In this document: piece after piece, positions 33,026 through 42,579 of the stretch
Layout of the letters: the number at the start of each line of letters is the position of its first letter
How positions within the stretch are numbered: the first letter of the stretch is position 1
NCBI GenBank assembly: GCA_963812195.1
Contig: CAWEUI010000022.1
Span: 1-64,000 of the forward strand
Reading direction: 5' to 3'
DNA from: ZC4RG30 sp963812195
GTDB lineage: Bacteria; Pseudomonadota; Gammaproteobacteria; Steroidobacterales; Steroidobacteraceae
Length of the DNA: 64,000 nucleotides
Notes under the pieces: generated by a model
Told to the model about the DNA's origin: nothing
Databases searched by the model: none
What the model saw: only the letters and a program-made list of their open reading frames with translations
Program-made: the position numbers and the translations under genes

Positions 33026-34800
33026 ACCAGCTCCGTACGCGCCTCGGTCACGCTGGCCGATCCGCTCCTGACGATGCGCGCCAGCCCGATGGCCTCCGGC
33101 AACACCTGCTCGGCGTAGAAGCGGCAGGTCTGCAACTTGCTCTCGTAGAACGCCGCATCCGGCGGATGCGCCCCCAATGCCGCCTCGGCCACCGCGGCTG
33201 CCCGGGCCATCAGCGCACCGGCGATCGTGATGCCGCACAGCTTCAGGTACGGCACGGCAACGGCCAGCGCGGATGCGGGCAACTCCGGCTGCGCGCGCAC
33301 CAGCTGTTCGCTCAGATCCCGCAATACGAGCAGCGCCTCCACCGCGGCATTGCGGGTCGCGCGGGTGGCCGGCAACAGGGCCCGCGAGGTCTCCAGCTGA
33401 TCTAGCAGGTCCGTGATCAGCGCCGCCATTGCCGCGCCCCGGTCCCGGGCGAGCTTGCGACCGACCAGGTCATTGGCCTGGATGCCGGTGGTCCCTTCAT
33501 AGATCGAAGCGATGCGCACATCGCGCAGGAACTGCGCGGCTCCGGTCTCCTCCACATAACCCATGCCGCCATGCACCTGCACGCCGGTGGAACACACGTC
33601 GATGGCCGCCTCGGTACACCAGCCCTTGAGGATCGGAACCAGCAGTTCAGCGCGCTTCAATGCGGCACTGCGTGCACCTTCGTCAGGCAGCCGGTGGCCG
33701 TCGTCCAGCTCCAGCGCGGCGTAGTAGCACAGCGCACGCATCGCTTCGGTACGTGCCTTCATCGACAACAACATGCGCCGCACGTCCGGATGCTCGATGA
33801 TGGCCACTGGTTCAGACCCGCCTTCGACCCTGCCCTGCATGCGGTTGCGCGCCCAGTCCAGCGCCAGCTGCAGCGCGCGTTCAGACTGCGCCAGCCCCTG
33901 CACGCCGACCGACAAACGCGCCGCATTCATCATGATGAACATGAAGGAAAGTCCGGCATTCGGCGGGCCGAGCAGATAGCCGAGCGCGCCTTGCTTCTCG
34001 CCGAAGGCCATCACGCAGGTGGGGCTGGCATGGATGCCGAGCTTGTGTTCGATGGACAGGCAACGCAGGTCGTTGCGCGCACCCGTGCTGCCGTCGGCAT
34101 TGATCAGGAACTTGGGCACGTAGAACAGCGAAATGCCCTTGACCCCGGCCGGGGCCCCGTCGATGCGGGCCAGCACCAGGTGGATGATGTTTTCGGACAG
34201 GTCGTGTTCGCCGTAGGTGATGAAGATCTTCTGGCCGAACAGGCGATAGTGATCGCCCTCGGCCACGGCCCGGGTGCGCAGCAGCCCCAGATCCGAACCG
34301 GCCTGCGGCTCGGTCAGGTTCATCGTCCCCATCCACTGGCCGGTGACGAGTCTGGGCAATACCTGCGCCTTCTGTTCGGCAGACCCTGATGCCGCGATAG
34401 CCTCGACCGCACCGCGCGCCAGCGAAGTGCCCAGGAAGAAGCTCATGTTGGCCGCGAACATGAGCTCCTCGACCGCCGAATTCAGCAGCTGCGGCAGCCC
34501 CTGCCCACCCAGCTCGGGGCTCATCGAGAGCTGTGCCCAGCCAGCCTCCACATAAGCCGCGTAGGCCTCCTTGAAGCCCTTGGGCGTAACCACCCCGTCC
34601 GGCGTCCACCGGGCGCCTTCCCGATCGCCGCCCTGATTGAGGGGCTCGAGCACTGTTTCGGCGAACTTGGCGGCCTCATCGAGGATGTTATCTGCCAGTT
34701 CGGCGGAATAACCGCTTTCGGCATAGGTCTGCTCGAGCTCACCACTGGGTAGCAGCTCACGCATCACGAAGCGGATCTCTCGCAGTGGGGCGTGATACAT
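33022..34800 (-). CDS. Acyl-CoA dehydrogenase (long, FadE-like with C-terminal extension)
   Basis: 592 residues. FAD and substrate motifs: MNLTEPQAGSDLG, GQKIFITYGEHDLSENIIHLVLAR, LGIHASPTCVMAFG, GVQVHGGMGYVEETGAAQFLRDVRIASIYEGTTGIQANDLVGRK, the last holding the catalytic Glu in YEGT. The extra C-terminal 120 residues match the dehydrogenase C-terminal domain of the larger bacterial acyl-CoA dehydrogenases. It is probably a fatty-acid beta-oxidation enzyme, tied by a TGATG overlap to the LysR-type regulator upstream. Confidence 0.93.
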   Translation of the reverse strand: MYHAPLREIRFVMRELLPSGELEQTYAESGYSAELADNILDEAAKFAETVLEPLNQGGDREGARWTPDGVVTPKGFKEAYAAYVEAGWAQLSMSPELGGQGLPQLLNSAVEELMFAANMSFFLGTSLARGAVEAIAASGSAEQKAQVLPRLVTGQWMGTMNLTEPQAGSDLGLLRTRAVAEGDHYRLFGQKIFITYGEHDLSENIIHLVLARIDGAPAGVKGISLFYVPKFLINADGSTGARNDLRCLSIEHKLGIHASPTCVMAFGEKQGALGYLLGPPNAGLSFMFIMMNAARLSVGVQGLAQSERALQLALDWARNRMQGRVEGGSEPVAIIEHPDVRRMLLSMKARTEAMRALCYYAALELDDGHRLPDEGARSAALKRAELLVPILKGWCTEAAIDVCSTGVQVHGGMGYVEETGAAQFLRDVRIASIYEGTTGIQANDLVGRKLARDRGAAMAALITDLLDQLETSRALLPATRATRNAAVEALLVLRDLSEQLVRAQPELPASALAVAVPYLKLCGITIAGALMARAAAVAEAALGAHPPDAAFYESKLQTCRFYAEQVLPEAIGLARIVRSGSASVTEARTELV

Positions 34801-35744
34801 CAGCGACTGGCCCGGCGCCCGGCTGGGCGCGCCTCTGTGGGTTCGGACTGGCCGGCCAGCGCCGGCACGATATTGGCCGCCAGAAAATCCACGAAGCTGC
34901 GCACCGCCGGCTCCGCGGCGCTTTGGGCAGGGCTTACAGCGGTCAGCTCCACCGAATCGGCCACCTGCCAGTCCGGCAGCAGACGTACCAGGCGTTTGGT
35001 GGCCAGCCCATTGCGACACATGAACTCGGGCAGCGCACCGATGCCCAGACCCGCCGCCACGGCCGCGTGCAGTGCGGTCAGGTCCTGCGCCACCAGTCGC
35101 GCCGTGCCCGGCACGGTCACCAGGCCGCCGTCCTTCTGCAGCCGCAGCACGGCGCCCGGACGCGCGGCAGACCACAGCAACGCGTGCTGGGCCAGCTCAC
35201 TGGGCTTGTGGGGTACGGACTTGCCGGCCAGGTAGTTGGGCGCCGCGCACAGGATCATGGGTGGCGTGCCGAGTGAACTGGCCCGCTCACCCTCGGCCAA
35301 CCGACCATCGCTGCGCAGCTCCACATCGAACGCCGCGCCTGCTGCGGCCTCCTCCGCGCTGATGAGTTGCAGCGCCACCTGCGGGAAGCGCTCCAGGAAA
35401 CGCGGCACCAGCGGCGCCACGAGTTGCCGGCCAAACCCCTGATCGATGGCCACCCGCAGCCGGGCGCCCTCCCTGACCGGCTGCAACGCCGCGCGGGCCG
35501 CCTCGACTTCCAGTGCCACGCGCTGGCAACTGGCCAGGATGGCCTTGCCCGAGGCAGTGAGCGCGATCCGGCGGGTCGTGCGCTCCAGCAGCCTGGCACC
35601 GAGGGCGCGTTCCAGCGCGGCGACGGCGCGGCTGACGCGGACCTTGGGCACGTTCAAGCGGCGGGCTGCGGCGGTGAAACCGTTGTGCTCCACCACCTGG
35701 GCGAACACTGCCATCTCGTCAGCGATCATCCTCGACTGATCCAT
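34800..35744 (-). CDS. LysR-type transcriptional regulator
   Basis: 314 residues. N-terminal helix-turn-helix MAVFAQVVEHNGFTAAARRLNVPKVRVSRAVAALERALGARLLERTTRRIALT, of the AaeR/DsdC-like group with VSRAVAALE, then a periplasmic-binding-like effector domain. It heads a two-gene unit with the acyl-CoA dehydrogenase (overlapping stop and start), so it may be part of the unit it controls. Effector unknown. Confidence 0.9.
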   Translation of the reverse strand: MDQSRMIADEMAVFAQVVEHNGFTAAARRLNVPKVRVSRAVAALERALGARLLERTTRRIALTASGKAILASCQRVALEVEAARAALQPVREGARLRVAIDQGFGRQLVAPLVPRFLERFPQVALQLISAEEAAAGAAFDVELRSDGRLAEGERASSLGTPPMILCAAPNYLAGKSVPHKPSELAQHALLWSAARPGAVLRLQKDGGLVTVPGTARLVAQDLTALHAAVAAGLGIGALPEFMCRNGLATKRLVRLLPDWQVADSVELTAVSPAQSAAEPAVRSFVDFLAANIVPALAGQSEPTEARPAGRRASR

Positions 35745-35887
35745 AACCGCTCCAATAGGCGCTGCCTTAAGTCACATTGTAGCGATCTGCGCAACGCGAA
35801 GCGATCCGGCCCGGCTCGCCTGACCAGTTGGCGCCGCTGCGGGGTACATCACGGCGTCCCCGGGCCCTGTCCGGGAAACTGCCAGCC

Positions 35888-37087
35888 ATGCAAGTCGATG
35901 ACGTCACCACGATCAAGTCCCTGCCGACCAAGATCGAGGAAATGGCCCTGGAGATCGCCGCCGCACTGGCCGGCTCGGAGGTGTTCCGCACCTCGATCCA
36001 CGATGCCACGGGCAGTGCCGTATGGACCTCGTCGGACGATCTGGGCGAGGCCGAGCGCTCGTTCGTGCTCGACGCGCTGGACAGCTTCGCGCTCGAGCCG
36101 TCCCGGCCGAGCTATGAACGCAATGGCGCCCCGAAGCGCAGTCTGGTGGCCTATGCGGCCCGGGACCCGCGCGGTGCGTTGCACGGCGCGCTGCTGCTGG
36201 ACGTGGATCGCCGCACGCTGTCCGGCCATACCGGAGAGCGCCTCACACCGGCTCACTTTGCGCGGCTGCTGCAGCAGCTCGCACTGCACCTGTCCGGTGC
36301 CCGGGCGCGCCCGCTGGCTCCCGCCACCGAGTTCGAGGGCATGCCGGTCACGCTGTACGTGCAGCAGCTCGTGTCACTGCGCAAGTCCGGGCGTACCCGG
36401 CGCTACGAAGTGTTGCTGCGCGCGGATTCAGCTGAATCGGGCCCTGCCGAGGCCCCGCGCGACATGCTCGCCCGGGCCGAGGATCCGGCCAGTGGCGGGC
36501 AACTCGATCGCGCGGTGATCACCCAGCTGTTCGGCTGGCTCGGCGCCAATCACGCGCAGCTGACTGTGGATCCAGCCTGGTTTTCAGTGAACCTGTCCAG
36601 CGGCGCGCTGCTGGACGCCACGTTCCCGGAATTCGTCGAACAGGCGCTGCGCAAGGTGCGGATCAATCCGCGACAGCTGGGCTTCGAAATCCGCGAGCTG
36701 CAGTGCCGCCACCACCCCGATGAAGTCGCGCGGTTCATCCAGCTGTGTGATCGCGTCGGCTGCCAGGTGATCATCGACGATTTCACCTTCCATTCCGACG
36801 TACTGGAACTGCTGCGCCAGCGGGCCGTGCGTGTGTTGAAGATCGATGCCTCACTGACCGTGAAGTCCCTGCAGGACAAGATCGCCCAGGCACAGATAGC
36901 GGCCATCTCGCACGCCTCGCGCATGCTGGGCATGCAGTGCGTGGCCAAGCGCATCGAGTCGCCGATGGTGCGTCAGTGGCTGACAGCCATCGGTGTGGAT
37001 CTTGCGCAGGGCTTCCTGCTCGAGGGCCCGCTGCCCATCACCGAGCTGTCGTCGCTGCGCCTGACCGAGCCGGTTGCCCGGCGCTGA
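35888..37087 (+). CDS. EAL-domain protein, possibly degenerate
   Basis: 399 residues, no membrane segment, no GGDEF. The N-terminal 150 residues are of unknown type (a Roadblock- or PAS-like fold cannot be claimed). The EAL domain runs about 150-395: EVLLR (174-178), VNLS with Asn235, FEIRE (266-270), DDFT (297-300), Lys318 in LKIDAS, AKRIE (353-357) where active enzymes read AEGVE, and Gln374 in AQGF. The loss of the first Glu in AEGVE and the DDFG-to-DDFT change suggest weak or absent cyclic-di-GMP hydrolysis; the domain may instead sense or bind. ATG 35888 chosen. Confidence 0.82.
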   Translation: MQVDDVTTIKSLPTKIEEMALEIAAALAGSEVFRTSIHDATGSAVWTSSDDLGEAERSFVLDALDSFALEPSRPSYERNGAPKRSLVAYAARDPRGALHGALLLDVDRRTLSGHTGERLTPAHFARLLQQLALHLSGARARPLAPATEFEGMPVTLYVQQLVSLRKSGRTRRYEVLLRADSAESGPAEAPRDMLARAEDPASGGQLDRAVITQLFGWLGANHAQLTVDPAWFSVNLSSGALLDATFPEFVEQALRKVRINPRQLGFEIRELQCRHHPDEVARFIQLCDRVGCQVIIDDFTFHSDVLELLRQRAVRVLKIDASLTVKSLQDKIAQAQIAAISHASRMLGMQCVAKRIESPMVRQWLTAIGVDLAQGFLLEGPLPITELSSLRLTEPVARR

Positions 37088-38613
37088 TCACCAGCTGTAG
37101 CGCACGCGATAGCGCACGGTGCTGCTGCCGTTCGCGGGCACTTTCACCGGGAAAGTGATGGTGCGCGCATCATCCTTGCGATACGGCTGGCTGCTGGACA
37201 GGATGCTCCAGTTGCTCCAGCGAAACAGGTACTCGCGGACCTGCACCTCCACGTCCTGGTCCTTGTGATTGCGCAGCTGCACCTGGATTTCCTCTTCCAT
37301 CCAGCGCGCGCGCGAATCGCTGCGAAAGTCCAGCTGCTTGCGCTGCCCGACGACGTCGAAGGCCGAACCCAGCTTTACACGCACCTTTTCGTCGCGCGGC
37401 GTGTGATCGATGACGTCCTCGCCGATGAACTCCAGTGAGTCGTCGGCAGCGTCCAGTCGCGACACACGGATGCGGCCGGCCGGCAGCGGGATCCCCAGAC
37501 CCGACGCCTTGTCGTTGGTGAATTCCAGGTAGGCATCCACCTTGTGCTCGGCGGTGTCGGGGAAGTTCGGATCCTCGTAGCGCCCGCCGCCGTAATAGCC
37601 CGGAGCGTTCGAAAGCACCAGCAGGCGCCGGGCCGGCACGTGCCTTGCCTGGTCGAACAGCTCGAGCTGCTTGGTGGAGTTGTCGGGCAGCGAGGTGCGG
37701 CGCCCCAGGGTGTAGAGATGAAACTCGTCGAAGGGCTTCTCCTGGAATCCGGCATCGGCGCTCTTCGCCTCGGCCAGCATCGCGCCGCGCATCACCGCGG
37801 GACTCGGTGCGGCGGGCGCGCGATGCACGTCGCCGGCGATGAGCTTCAAGCGGGCATCCGGGTAACTGGCTCCCGACTGATTGATGATGCTGACCCAGGC
37901 CGACAGATCCACCAGTCCACTATTGGCGTCCTTGCCGGGGCTGAAAACGAGATTGTAGTCGGCCCACCAGGTGATACCGCCGGTCTGGTAGGTAACCCGG
38001 GCCCGCTGCGTACCGCCGCGCGGGGAATCGATGTCCCACAGCAGGGTCGGGCGAGTGATGAGCCCTCCGGGCAGTTCACCGAATCGCAGCGCCGAGTAAC
38101 TGCGCAGCGCAGTCAGCGTGCCGTCATCGCCGCGCAGCACCAGACCGTCGGCCGACGACAGCAACGTTCCCGTAACAGTGCTGGAGCCGCCATTGCCGTT
38201 GTTCTGTTCGGCGGTTACCGGCCTGTCGATGTACCGCTGCAGCAGCTTGTCGGTGCTGACCAGATCGAACTGGAAGTTCTGCTCCAGCACTCGCGTTGCG
38301 GGGTCGGTGAGCGAGGCAAAGGTAACGGTGGTCGGATCGATCAGGCCGGCCACGTCCGTGAAGCGCAACTGCGAGCGGCCCGCGGCAGTTGCACGTTGCG
38401 ATCCGTGCGCACCAGCGCATAGCCGGGCACGCTCATGCCGCTGGGCGTTCCCCTGCCGGGAACGGGTCGGTAGAGTGCCGGCGCAATGGCTCCGGGCTGG
38501 GCGGAGCTGTAGATCGTGACCGCCGTGTCGTCCGCGGCCGGTGTCGCGGCAATCGCCACCGAGGTCGCGAGGATCAATCCCGGCACCAGTGACCTGAAGC
38601 AATGTTTGAGCAT
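37088..38613 (-). CDS. Exported DUF4139-type protein (one frameshift)
   Basis: About 508 residues after repair. Signal peptide MLKHCFRSLVPGLILATSVAIAA, then VTIYSSAQPGAIAPALYRPVPG and, after a missing base near 38385, GRSQLRFTDVAGLIDPTTVTF. Further on come WDIDSPRGGTQRARVTYQTGGITWWADYNLVF and VQVREYLFRWSNWSI, typical of DUF4139 surface or periplasmic proteins. The frameshift is probably an indel in the CGCGGG stretch. Function of the family is unclear. Divergent from a membrane protein gene 74 bases away; tail to tail with the EAL gene without any gap. Confidence 0.8.
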
Positions 38614-38687
38614 GGTTCTGTCCTGAACGTGGAAAAATGTGAGGCACTGCGCATCGCGCGTGGCAACCGAATGCACGATACACCCTA

Positions 38688-39383
38688 ATGGACGCCGCTT
38701 TTATCCAGCAAAACCAGATCATAGAGCGCTACCTGATGGGACGGTTGCCGCTCAAGGGCGCGCAGGATTTCGAGCGCTTCTGTCGCGAGAATCCGCAGAC
38801 CGTCACGGAGCTTGGCCTGCCGGAGCGCATCAATGCGGCGCTGCGCCTGCTGGACGCGTCCGGTCAACCGGAGCCCTGGACCGAGAAGCCCCGACCTCGC
38901 TGGCAACGTCCCGAGGTGGTCATCGGCCTGGCTGCGCTGGTCGTCGTGTTGCTCGTTACCACGCTGATACTGGCCGGTTCGGTCAGCCGCAAGAGCAAGC
39001 AGCTGCAGGTTCAGCAACGCGCGCTGCAGCAGCAACCCCTGGCGCCGGTCCAGAGCACGAGATCCATCACCATCAGGACTTCACGGCATGGTCCGCCACG
39101 CCAGAGTGCGGCCCACATCGGCGGCGGCCGCGCCCAACTCGAAGATCTGCGGCTCGATGTCTCATGGTCGAAGTTCTCGAAATTCCGCGTCACAATCGAA
39201 CGTGTCGATCAGGGCCTGTTTGCGGTCATCGGCAACCTCGAGCGCGATTCCAACGGTCAGCTGCACATCGCCTTGAACAGTTCCGCGCTTGGTCCCGGGG
39301 ATTACGCGGTGAAGATTGAAGGTGTGAACCGCTGGGGCAAGGCGGCCCCGGAAGCCTGGACGCGCTTCACCTCGCAACGCTGA
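38688..39383 (+). CDS. Single-pass membrane protein of unknown function
   Basis: 231 residues. The cytoplasmic N-terminus (IIERYLMGRLPLKGAQDFERFCRENPQTV) resembles the short anti-sigma-like helical module of zinc-free membrane regulators. One membrane helix (VVIGLAALVVVLLVTTLILAG, about 76-97), a Gln-rich linker, then a small periplasmic beta domain (LRLDVSWSKFSKFRVTIERVDQGLF) resembling a carbohydrate- or ligand-binding sandwich. I do not recognise the family. An anti-sigma-like role is speculative because no sigma factor gene is adjacent. Confidence 0.65.
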   Translation: MDAAFIQQNQIIERYLMGRLPLKGAQDFERFCRENPQTVTELGLPERINAALRLLDASGQPEPWTEKPRPRWQRPEVVIGLAALVVVLLVTTLILAGSVSRKSKQLQVQQRALQQQPLAPVQSTRSITIRTSRHGPPRQSAAHIGGGRAQLEDLRLDVSWSKFSKFRVTIERVDQGLFAVIGNLERDSNGQLHIALNSSALGPGDYAVKIEGVNRWGKAAPEAWTRFTSQR

Positions 39384-39413
39384 AGGCTGAAGCGGCGCCG
39401 CGCCGGCGGCCGT

Positions 39414-41906
39414 TCAGCCCTGACGCAGGATCTGCATCGGCGGTGGATTGAGCGCCGAGCGGGTTGCCAGCCAGCCCGCCGCGCAGACCAGCACCATCCC
39501 TACCAGCCCACCAGTTGCCCACAGCAGCGGATCGGCGCGGTAGGGAATATCCAGAACCTGCGCGGCGAGCAGCTGGCCACTGGCTGCCGCCGCCGCGGCT
39601 GCGACCACACCGGCGGCGAGCCCCAGCAGCGCGAACTCGAGCAACACGCCGGCCAGCACGGTGCGGCGCGAGGCGCCCAGCGTACGCAGCATGGCGCTTT
39701 CATAGCGGCGTTCGTCACGAGTGGCCTGCACGGCCGCCAGCAACACGATCACGCCCGCCAGCAGCGTGAACAGGAACACGCTCTGCACCGCGACCACCGC
39801 CTTGTCGATGATGGACTTGACCTGTGCAATCAAGCCATCGACGTCAAAGATGGATACACCAGGAAACCTGCGCACCACATCGGCGATGCGCGCGGGGTTC
39901 TCGGGGCGGTACACGGCGCTGGCCATCCAGGTGCCGGCTACCCCATCGAGCAGGCCCGGCGCGAACATCAGGAAGAAGTTCGGCTGCAGGCTGTCCCACT
40001 GTACGTCCCGGAAGCTGGAAATGGTCACCTCGACTTTCTCGCCGGCCACGTCGAAAGTCAGGTGGTCACCAAGCTTCAGTCCCAGCGACTCCTGGAAATC
40101 CGTCGCCACCGATATCAGTGGTTTGCCGTGCTCTGACGGCGTGAACCAGTGGCCCGCCGTTATCTTGTTGCCGGTACCGATCTGGTCGGACCACGACAGG
40201 TTCTGTTCGCGATTGGCGAAACCCTCGCCACGGCCGTTCGCGAAGTGCCGAGCGCTGACCGGATCACCATTGATCGCCAGCAGGCGGCCGCGGATCATCG
40301 GCAGCATGCGCGAGAGCGTCGCACCCTGGCCGTCCAGCAGTTGCTCGAATGCCGCGCGCTGGTCGCCGGGAATATTCACGAAGAAGTAGTTGGGAGGATT
40401 CTGCGGCAGGCGCGCCTGCCAGTCCTGAATCAGATCGCCCCGGACAATGGTCAGCAGCAGCAGCGCGGACAGGCCCAATCCCAGCGCCACGATCTGCAGG
40501 ATACTCTCGGCCCGGCGCCTGGCAAGGTTGGCGGCACCGTAGCGCCAGGCAATGCTGACTCCGGCCCGCAAGCGACCCAGCAGCGCAACCAGCAACCAGC
40601 CAGCCAGTCCCAGCGCGGCTACCGCAACCACCAGGCCAATGACGAAGCCGATCGACAGCCAGCCACTGCCGGCAACCCAGCGGATCAGCAGTGCGATGAC
40701 CAGCGCGGCAGGCCCGTACGTGAGCAGGGTCGCCAGGGGCGGCGGTCCGATGTCACGCCGCAATACACGAATCGCCGGCACGCGGGCCAGCTGCAGCATT
40801 GGCGGCAGGGCACACCCGGTCAGCAACAGCAGGGCCGCTGCAAAGCCCATCGCCAGTGGCCGCCAGCCGGGCGACGGCAGGTCGGTGGCAATCATTCCCT
40901 TGACGAGCGAGAGCAGACCTTGCTGCGCGAGGAAGCCAGCCAATGCACCCGCAACCGCGGCAACCAAGGCAATGCACACGAGCTGCACCAGGCTGATGGC
41001 CAGCACCGTGGCACGAGTTGCGCCCAGAGTCTTCAACAACGCCGCGAGATCAAGATGGCGCTTCACGTAGCGGCGCGCGGTCATGGCAATCGCCACTGCG
41101 CAGAGCAGCACGGCAACCAGGCTGGCAAGGGACAGGAAGCGCCCCGCGCGTGTGGAGGCATTGCTGACCTCCGGGCTCGCCTCGGCAATATCGCGCAGCC
41201 GTTCGCCGGACTTCTTGTGTTGCACCAGCCAGCCGCGAAACCGCGCCACTGCGCTGCGCTCGCCCGCGAACAGTGCTGCGTAACTGACCCGGCTGCCAGG
41301 CTGGATGAGCCTGGTCGCCGGCAGGTCCGCCTCGTTCATCAGCAGCGACGGGGCCAGATCCACGAAGCCGGAGCCCTGGTCAGGCCGTGAGATCAGCACG
41401 CGAGCCACCCGCAGCTCGGCCGAGCCGACCGAGAGCGTATCGCCCACATGCGCATCCAGTGCAGCCAGCAGCCTGGAATCCGGCCAGATCTCGCCCGGCG
41501 CGGGAATGCCCTGAACCGCTGAGGAAGGACCAAACGGCACCTCGGCCACCTGCACCTGGCCGCGCAGCGGGTAACCCGGCGCAACGGCATCGACGCTGGT
41601 CAGTTGTGTGCGATCACCCTTGAGGATCACCGACAGCATGGACGTGACCCGACTTGTGGCCAGCCCCTGCCGCGTTGCCTCCTGCGTGTAGGCATCGCGG
41701 ATGGCGGTCTGCGACTGCAGCCGCAGATCGGCACCGAGGACCTCACTGGCCTGCAGCTGCATGGCACGGTTCACGCGGTCCACCAGAAACCCCACGCCGG
41801 TCAGCGCCGCCACCGCCACGAACAGCGCCAGCAACAGCACCGCGAGATCGCCGGAGCGCACTTCGCGCGCCAGCGTGCGCAGAGCCAGTGGCAGCGCGGC
41901 GCGCAT
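39414..41906 (-). CDS. ybbP: ABC transporter permease, FtsX family (YbbP-like)
   Basis: 830 residues with about ten membrane segments and two FtsX modules: the N-terminal helix LAVLLLALFVAVAALTGVGFLVDRVNRAM, three helices about 260-390, a further group about 390-460, and the C-terminal group starting at QSVFLFTLLAGVIVLLAAVQATRDERRYESAMLRTLGASRRTV. The latter is the FtsX-domain signature. The large extracytoplasmic loops fit the YbbP class of export or lipoprotein-release-like permeases. It follows its ATPase by 1 base; with tesA on the other strand this is the conserved ybbA-ybbP-tesA cluster. Confidence 0.9.
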   Translation of the reverse strand: MRAALPLALRTLAREVRSGDLAVLLLALFVAVAALTGVGFLVDRVNRAMQLQASEVLGADLRLQSQTAIRDAYTQEATRQGLATSRVTSMLSVILKGDRTQLTSVDAVAPGYPLRGQVQVAEVPFGPSSAVQGIPAPGEIWPDSRLLAALDAHVGDTLSVGSAELRVARVLISRPDQGSGFVDLAPSLLMNEADLPATRLIQPGSRVSYAALFAGERSAVARFRGWLVQHKKSGERLRDIAEASPEVSNASTRAGRFLSLASLVAVLLCAVAIAMTARRYVKRHLDLAALLKTLGATRATVLAISLVQLVCIALVAAVAGALAGFLAQQGLLSLVKGMIATDLPSPGWRPLAMGFAAALLLLTGCALPPMLQLARVPAIRVLRRDIGPPPLATLLTYGPAALVIALLIRWVAGSGWLSIGFVIGLVVAVAALGLAGWLLVALLGRLRAGVSIAWRYGAANLARRRAESILQIVALGLGLSALLLLTIVRGDLIQDWQARLPQNPPNYFFVNIPGDQRAAFEQLLDGQGATLSRMLPMIRGRLLAINGDPVSARHFANGRGEGFANREQNLSWSDQIGTGNKITAGHWFTPSEHGKPLISVATDFQESLGLKLGDHLTFDVAGEKVEVTISSFRDVQWDSLQPNFFLMFAPGLLDGVAGTWMASAVYRPENPARIADVVRRFPGVSIFDVDGLIAQVKSIIDKAVVAVQSVFLFTLLAGVIVLLAAVQATRDERRYESAMLRTLGASRRTVLAGVLLEFALLGLAAGVVAAAAAAASGQLLAAQVLDIPYRADPLLWATGGLVGMVLVCAAGWLATRSALNPPPMQILRQG

Positions 41907-41907
41907 G

Positions 41908-42579
41908 TCAGGCGAGCCTGCCGCCGGCCATGGTCAGGCGGCGCTGGCACCGCGCGGCCAGCGCCGCATCGTGCGTGACCAGCACCAGGGTCGTCCCGCC
42001 CTCCCGGTTCAACTCGAACAGCAGATCGCCGATGGAGGCTCCGGTGGTCGTGTCGAGATTGCCGGTCGGTTCGTCCGCGAACAGCACGGCAGGACGGACC
42101 ACCGATGCGCGGGCCAGTGCCACGCGCTGCTGTTCGCCTCCGGAGAGCTGACGCGGATAGTGTCCGGTTCGCTCGGCGAGCCCGACCCGCTCCAGCATGG
42201 CGCGCGCGGCAGCCGCCGCGTCGCGCCGACCCACCAGCTCCAGTGGCAGCATCACGTTCTCCAGCGCGGTAAGCGCCGGCAGCAGATGGAATGCCTGAAA
42301 GACGAATCCCACGCTGTTCGCGCGCAGCCGCGCGCGCGCGTCCTCGTCCAGACCGGTGAGGTCATGACCATCAAGCAGCACCCGGCCGGAACTGGGCACG
42401 TCAAGGCCCGCCAGCATTGCCAGCAACGTGGACTTGCCCGCCCCGGAAGGCCCCACCAGCGCGACTGTTTCGCCTGCACTGATGGCAAGCGATACGCCGT
42501 CCACAATGGTCAGCTCACCCTCGGGACTGTTAACCTTTCGGGTCAGGTCCCGGGCTTCGAGGACAATCTTGCGCTCCAT
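41908..42579 (-). CDS. ybbA: ABC transporter ATPase (YbbA/LolD-like)
   Basis: 223 residues: Walker A GPSGAGKST, Q-loop in FVFQAFHLLPALTALENVMLPLEL, signature LSGGEQQRVALARA, Walker B AVLFADEPTGNLD and the switch His in LVTHD. The PTGNLDTTTG motif is that of the MacB/LolD/YbbA group. Its partner permease is the next gene. Its 5' end overlaps the divergent tesA start by 11 bases. Confidence 0.95.
   Translation of the reverse strand: MERKIVLEARDLTRKVNSPEGELTIVDGVSLAISAGETVALVGPSGAGKSTLLAMLAGLDVPSSGRVLLDGHDLTGLDEDARARLRANSVGFVFQAFHLLPALTALENVMLPLELVGRRDAAAAARAMLERVGLAERTGHYPRQLSGGEQQRVALARASVVRPAVLFADEPTGNLDTTTGASIGDLLFELNREGGTTLVLVTHDAALAARCQRRLTMAGGRLA

Noticed and set aside
35888..37087. Fully active cyclic-di-GMP phosphodiesterase
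   Set aside because: Two conserved loop motifs are altered, so activity is not assumed.
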